From an uncultured Planctomycetaceae bacterium (lineage in GTDB: Bacteria; Planctomycetota; Planctomycetia; Pirellulales; UBA1268), in NCBI GenBank assembly GCA_903958265.1, contig CAJBSQ010000795.1, positions 1 to 6,508 of the forward strand: DNA of 6,508 bases. Direction: 5' to 3'. Shown piece after piece: positions 5,322-6,508 of this stretch (positions within the stretch are counted from its first letter, which is position 1; every line of letters begins with the position of its first letter). The notes beneath the pieces were generated by a model. It had not been told where the DNA came from and ran no database searches. It saw only the letters and a list, made by a program, of their open reading frames with translations. The position numbers and the translations under genes are program-made.

Positions 5322-6497
5322 TCAACGTGACTCCACCGCGGCCGGCCCCAACGGCCGCGACCAGGCCGTTGCCCCGTCGCCCGCCGCAGCCGCCTCCGCG
5401 AGGGGCCGCAGGGCGTCGACCGCGGCGGCGCACCGATCAGCCACGTCGCAGAGTTCGAAAGCGTCATCCGGCTTGGCAAACAGCCGAACGGCCGGCTCGC
5501 CCGTCGGGCCCGCCGCCCACACGAGGTGCCACGCTGCCGTGGCGATCGCGACCCCCTCCGGCGATTCGATCACCACGCGGTCGCGGCCCCGACTCGACCA
5601 GTCGGCGAACAGGCCGGCGAGGCTGACTCCATCCCACGGCTCGGGCGGCAGGCCAGCAGCGCGGTGCCAGACGAGTTCGGCCAGCGTCACCCCGAGATCC
5701 GCCGGCACCGCCAGCCCACCGAACCGCTGCCCAGCCATGCGGCCCGCCGCATCCACGACCACCGCCGGCAGCCGGACAAGCTCTCCGTAGGGTGGCAGCG
5801 GCCCAGATCCCAGGCGGCCATGCAGTCCGAGCGGCATGCCCCGGACTCCGCAGATCAGGATCGCCCAGCCGTCGGCGGCCGCATCGAGCAGTCGGGCGAG
5901 CCGGCGGTCGAGCAGGGTCACCTGCCCCGCGAACACGTGCCTGAGGCCCACGACCAGATCGGGGTCGGTGTCGGCCGTCACAACGAGGTCCGGCACGTCG
6001 GCACCGGCCGGCGGCGCCGGATCGTCAGGATCGACGTAGGCGTCGCGGCACTCGGCGGGCGCGTCCCATGCCAGACCGAGGCTCGCGGCATGGCACCACA
6101 CCAGGTCGTGGCGGCCGTCGGTCACGGTCGCCGCAGCGGCGTCGAAGAGCCTCGCCAGATCGGTCCGCTCCTCGTCGTCGGCCATCCGAGGCGGCGACGC
6201 GGTTGCCACCACGCTCACGTCGGCAGCGGGCCAGATCACCTTTGCCAGCGCCGGATCGTCCGTGACGACGGCCACGCGGCCCGCGGTGGCGGGCCCACTC
6301 CGCAAGCCGCCGGCCAGCTCGGCGAGCGTCGCCCGGGGATCGGTGCCCGTGGCAACGAGTCCGTCGAACACGATTCCCCTGGCGGCCACCGCGTCGATCG
6401 CGGCCGTCGACACCCAGGTCGACCCGTAGGCGGGCAGGATCCATGCCGGCAGCCGGTCGATCGTCACGACGAGCAGTCTGCCGCTCATGCGGGGCAT
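5322..6497 (-). CDS. Degenerate sulfatase-fold (alkaline phosphatase superfamily) protein, probably catalytically inactive
   Basis: The 391-residue product follows the sulfatase layout from end to end. LLVVTIDRLPAWILPAYG (8-25) matches the first strand and metal site, and AIDAVAARGIVFD (33-45) the next helix-strand. RHVFAGQVTLLDRRLARLLDA (186-206) matches the helix before the second metal site. AILICGVRGMPLGLHG (212-227) and PYGELVRLPAVV (236-247) match the C-terminal half of the core, and PWDGVSLAGLF follows. Key residues are changed. The C/S-x-P-x-R nucleophile site reads TDPRA (52-56), with Thr52 for Cys/Ser and no Arg at the motif position. The usual Asp-Asp is Asp14-Arg15. The usual Asp-His before Gly is Val218-Arg219. 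His226 of the GxHG motif is kept. No signal peptide is seen, so it is probably cytoplasmic. The start may be 6497 or the Met at 6488; the frame is open to the window edge, so a longer N terminus cannot be excluded. It lies upstream of, and in the same direction as, the large secreted protein gene. Confidence 0.75.
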   Translation of the reverse strand: MPRMSGRLLVVTIDRLPAWILPAYGSTWVSTAAIDAVAARGIVFDGLVATGTDPRATLAELAGGLRSGPATAGRVAVVTDDPALAKVIWPAADVSVVATASPPRMADDEERTDLARLFDAAAATVTDGRHDLVWCHAASLGLAWDAPAECRDAYVDPDDPAPPAGADVPDLVVTADTDPDLVVGLRHVFAGQVTLLDRRLARLLDAAADGWAILICGVRGMPLGLHGRLGSGPLPPYGELVRLPAVVVDAAGRMAGQRFGGLAVPADLGVTLAELVWHRAAGLPPEPWDGVSLAGLFADWSSRGRDRVVIESPEGVAIATAAWHLVWAAGPTGEPAVRLFAKPDDAFELCDVADRCAAAVDALRPLAEAAAAGDGATAWSRPLGPAAVESR

Positions 6498-6508
6498 CCG
6501 GGTTTGCG

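Noticed and set aside
5213..5479. N-terminal extension of the large minus-strand frame
   Set aside because: It would place 89 Arg/Pro-rich residues before a clear signal peptide and overlap the end of the sulfatase-like gene; ATG 5212 is more plausible.

Overview
The window is very GC-rich and looks like chromosomal DNA of a planctomycete (Planctomycetota, probably Pirellulales-like). The evidence is a long secreted protein with the layout of the planctomycete 'family 10 glycosylhydrolase-like' proteins, a degenerate sulfatase-fold protein beside it, weak or absent Shine-Dalgarno sequences, and strong GC bias at third codon positions. No species can be named from the sequence alone.

Layout, left to right. 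Bases 1-201 hold no gene. They contain two copies of a short palindromic repeat, a long-range hairpin ending in a T tract on the minus strand (a plausible terminator), and a perfect 10-bp hairpin. Next is a minus-strand tRNA-Ser(CGA) at 202-283, with a good sigma-70-type promoter directly upstream. After a non-coding stretch (about 320-510) comes a plus-strand pair: a 106-residue protein of unknown function and a HINT-type HIT protein. Their reading frames overlap by 8 bases, so they are probably translationally coupled. The pair ends 39 bases before the end of the convergent minus-strand unit, and no convincing terminator is visible in that gap.

The remaining 5.3 kb is a minus-strand unit read from right to left. 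First is a 391-residue sulfatase-fold protein that has lost the nucleophile and most metal ligands. After a 109-base gap comes a 1335-residue secreted protein with a signal peptide, beta-rich N-terminal part, a Leu-Pro/Met-rich repeat, a GHL10-like barrel and a C-terminal carbohydrate-binding-like sandwich. The gap carries a weak candidate promoter and a pair of 10-bp direct repeats, so the second gene may also be transcribed alone. The pairing suggests a role in handling (possibly sulfated) polysaccharide or in the cell envelope, but that is inference.

The most unusual items are the probable sulfatase pseudoenzyme, the repeat block inside the large secreted protein, and the mutually exclusive hairpins downstream of the tRNA. 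No mobile element, CRISPR array, rRNA or clear defence system is visible.
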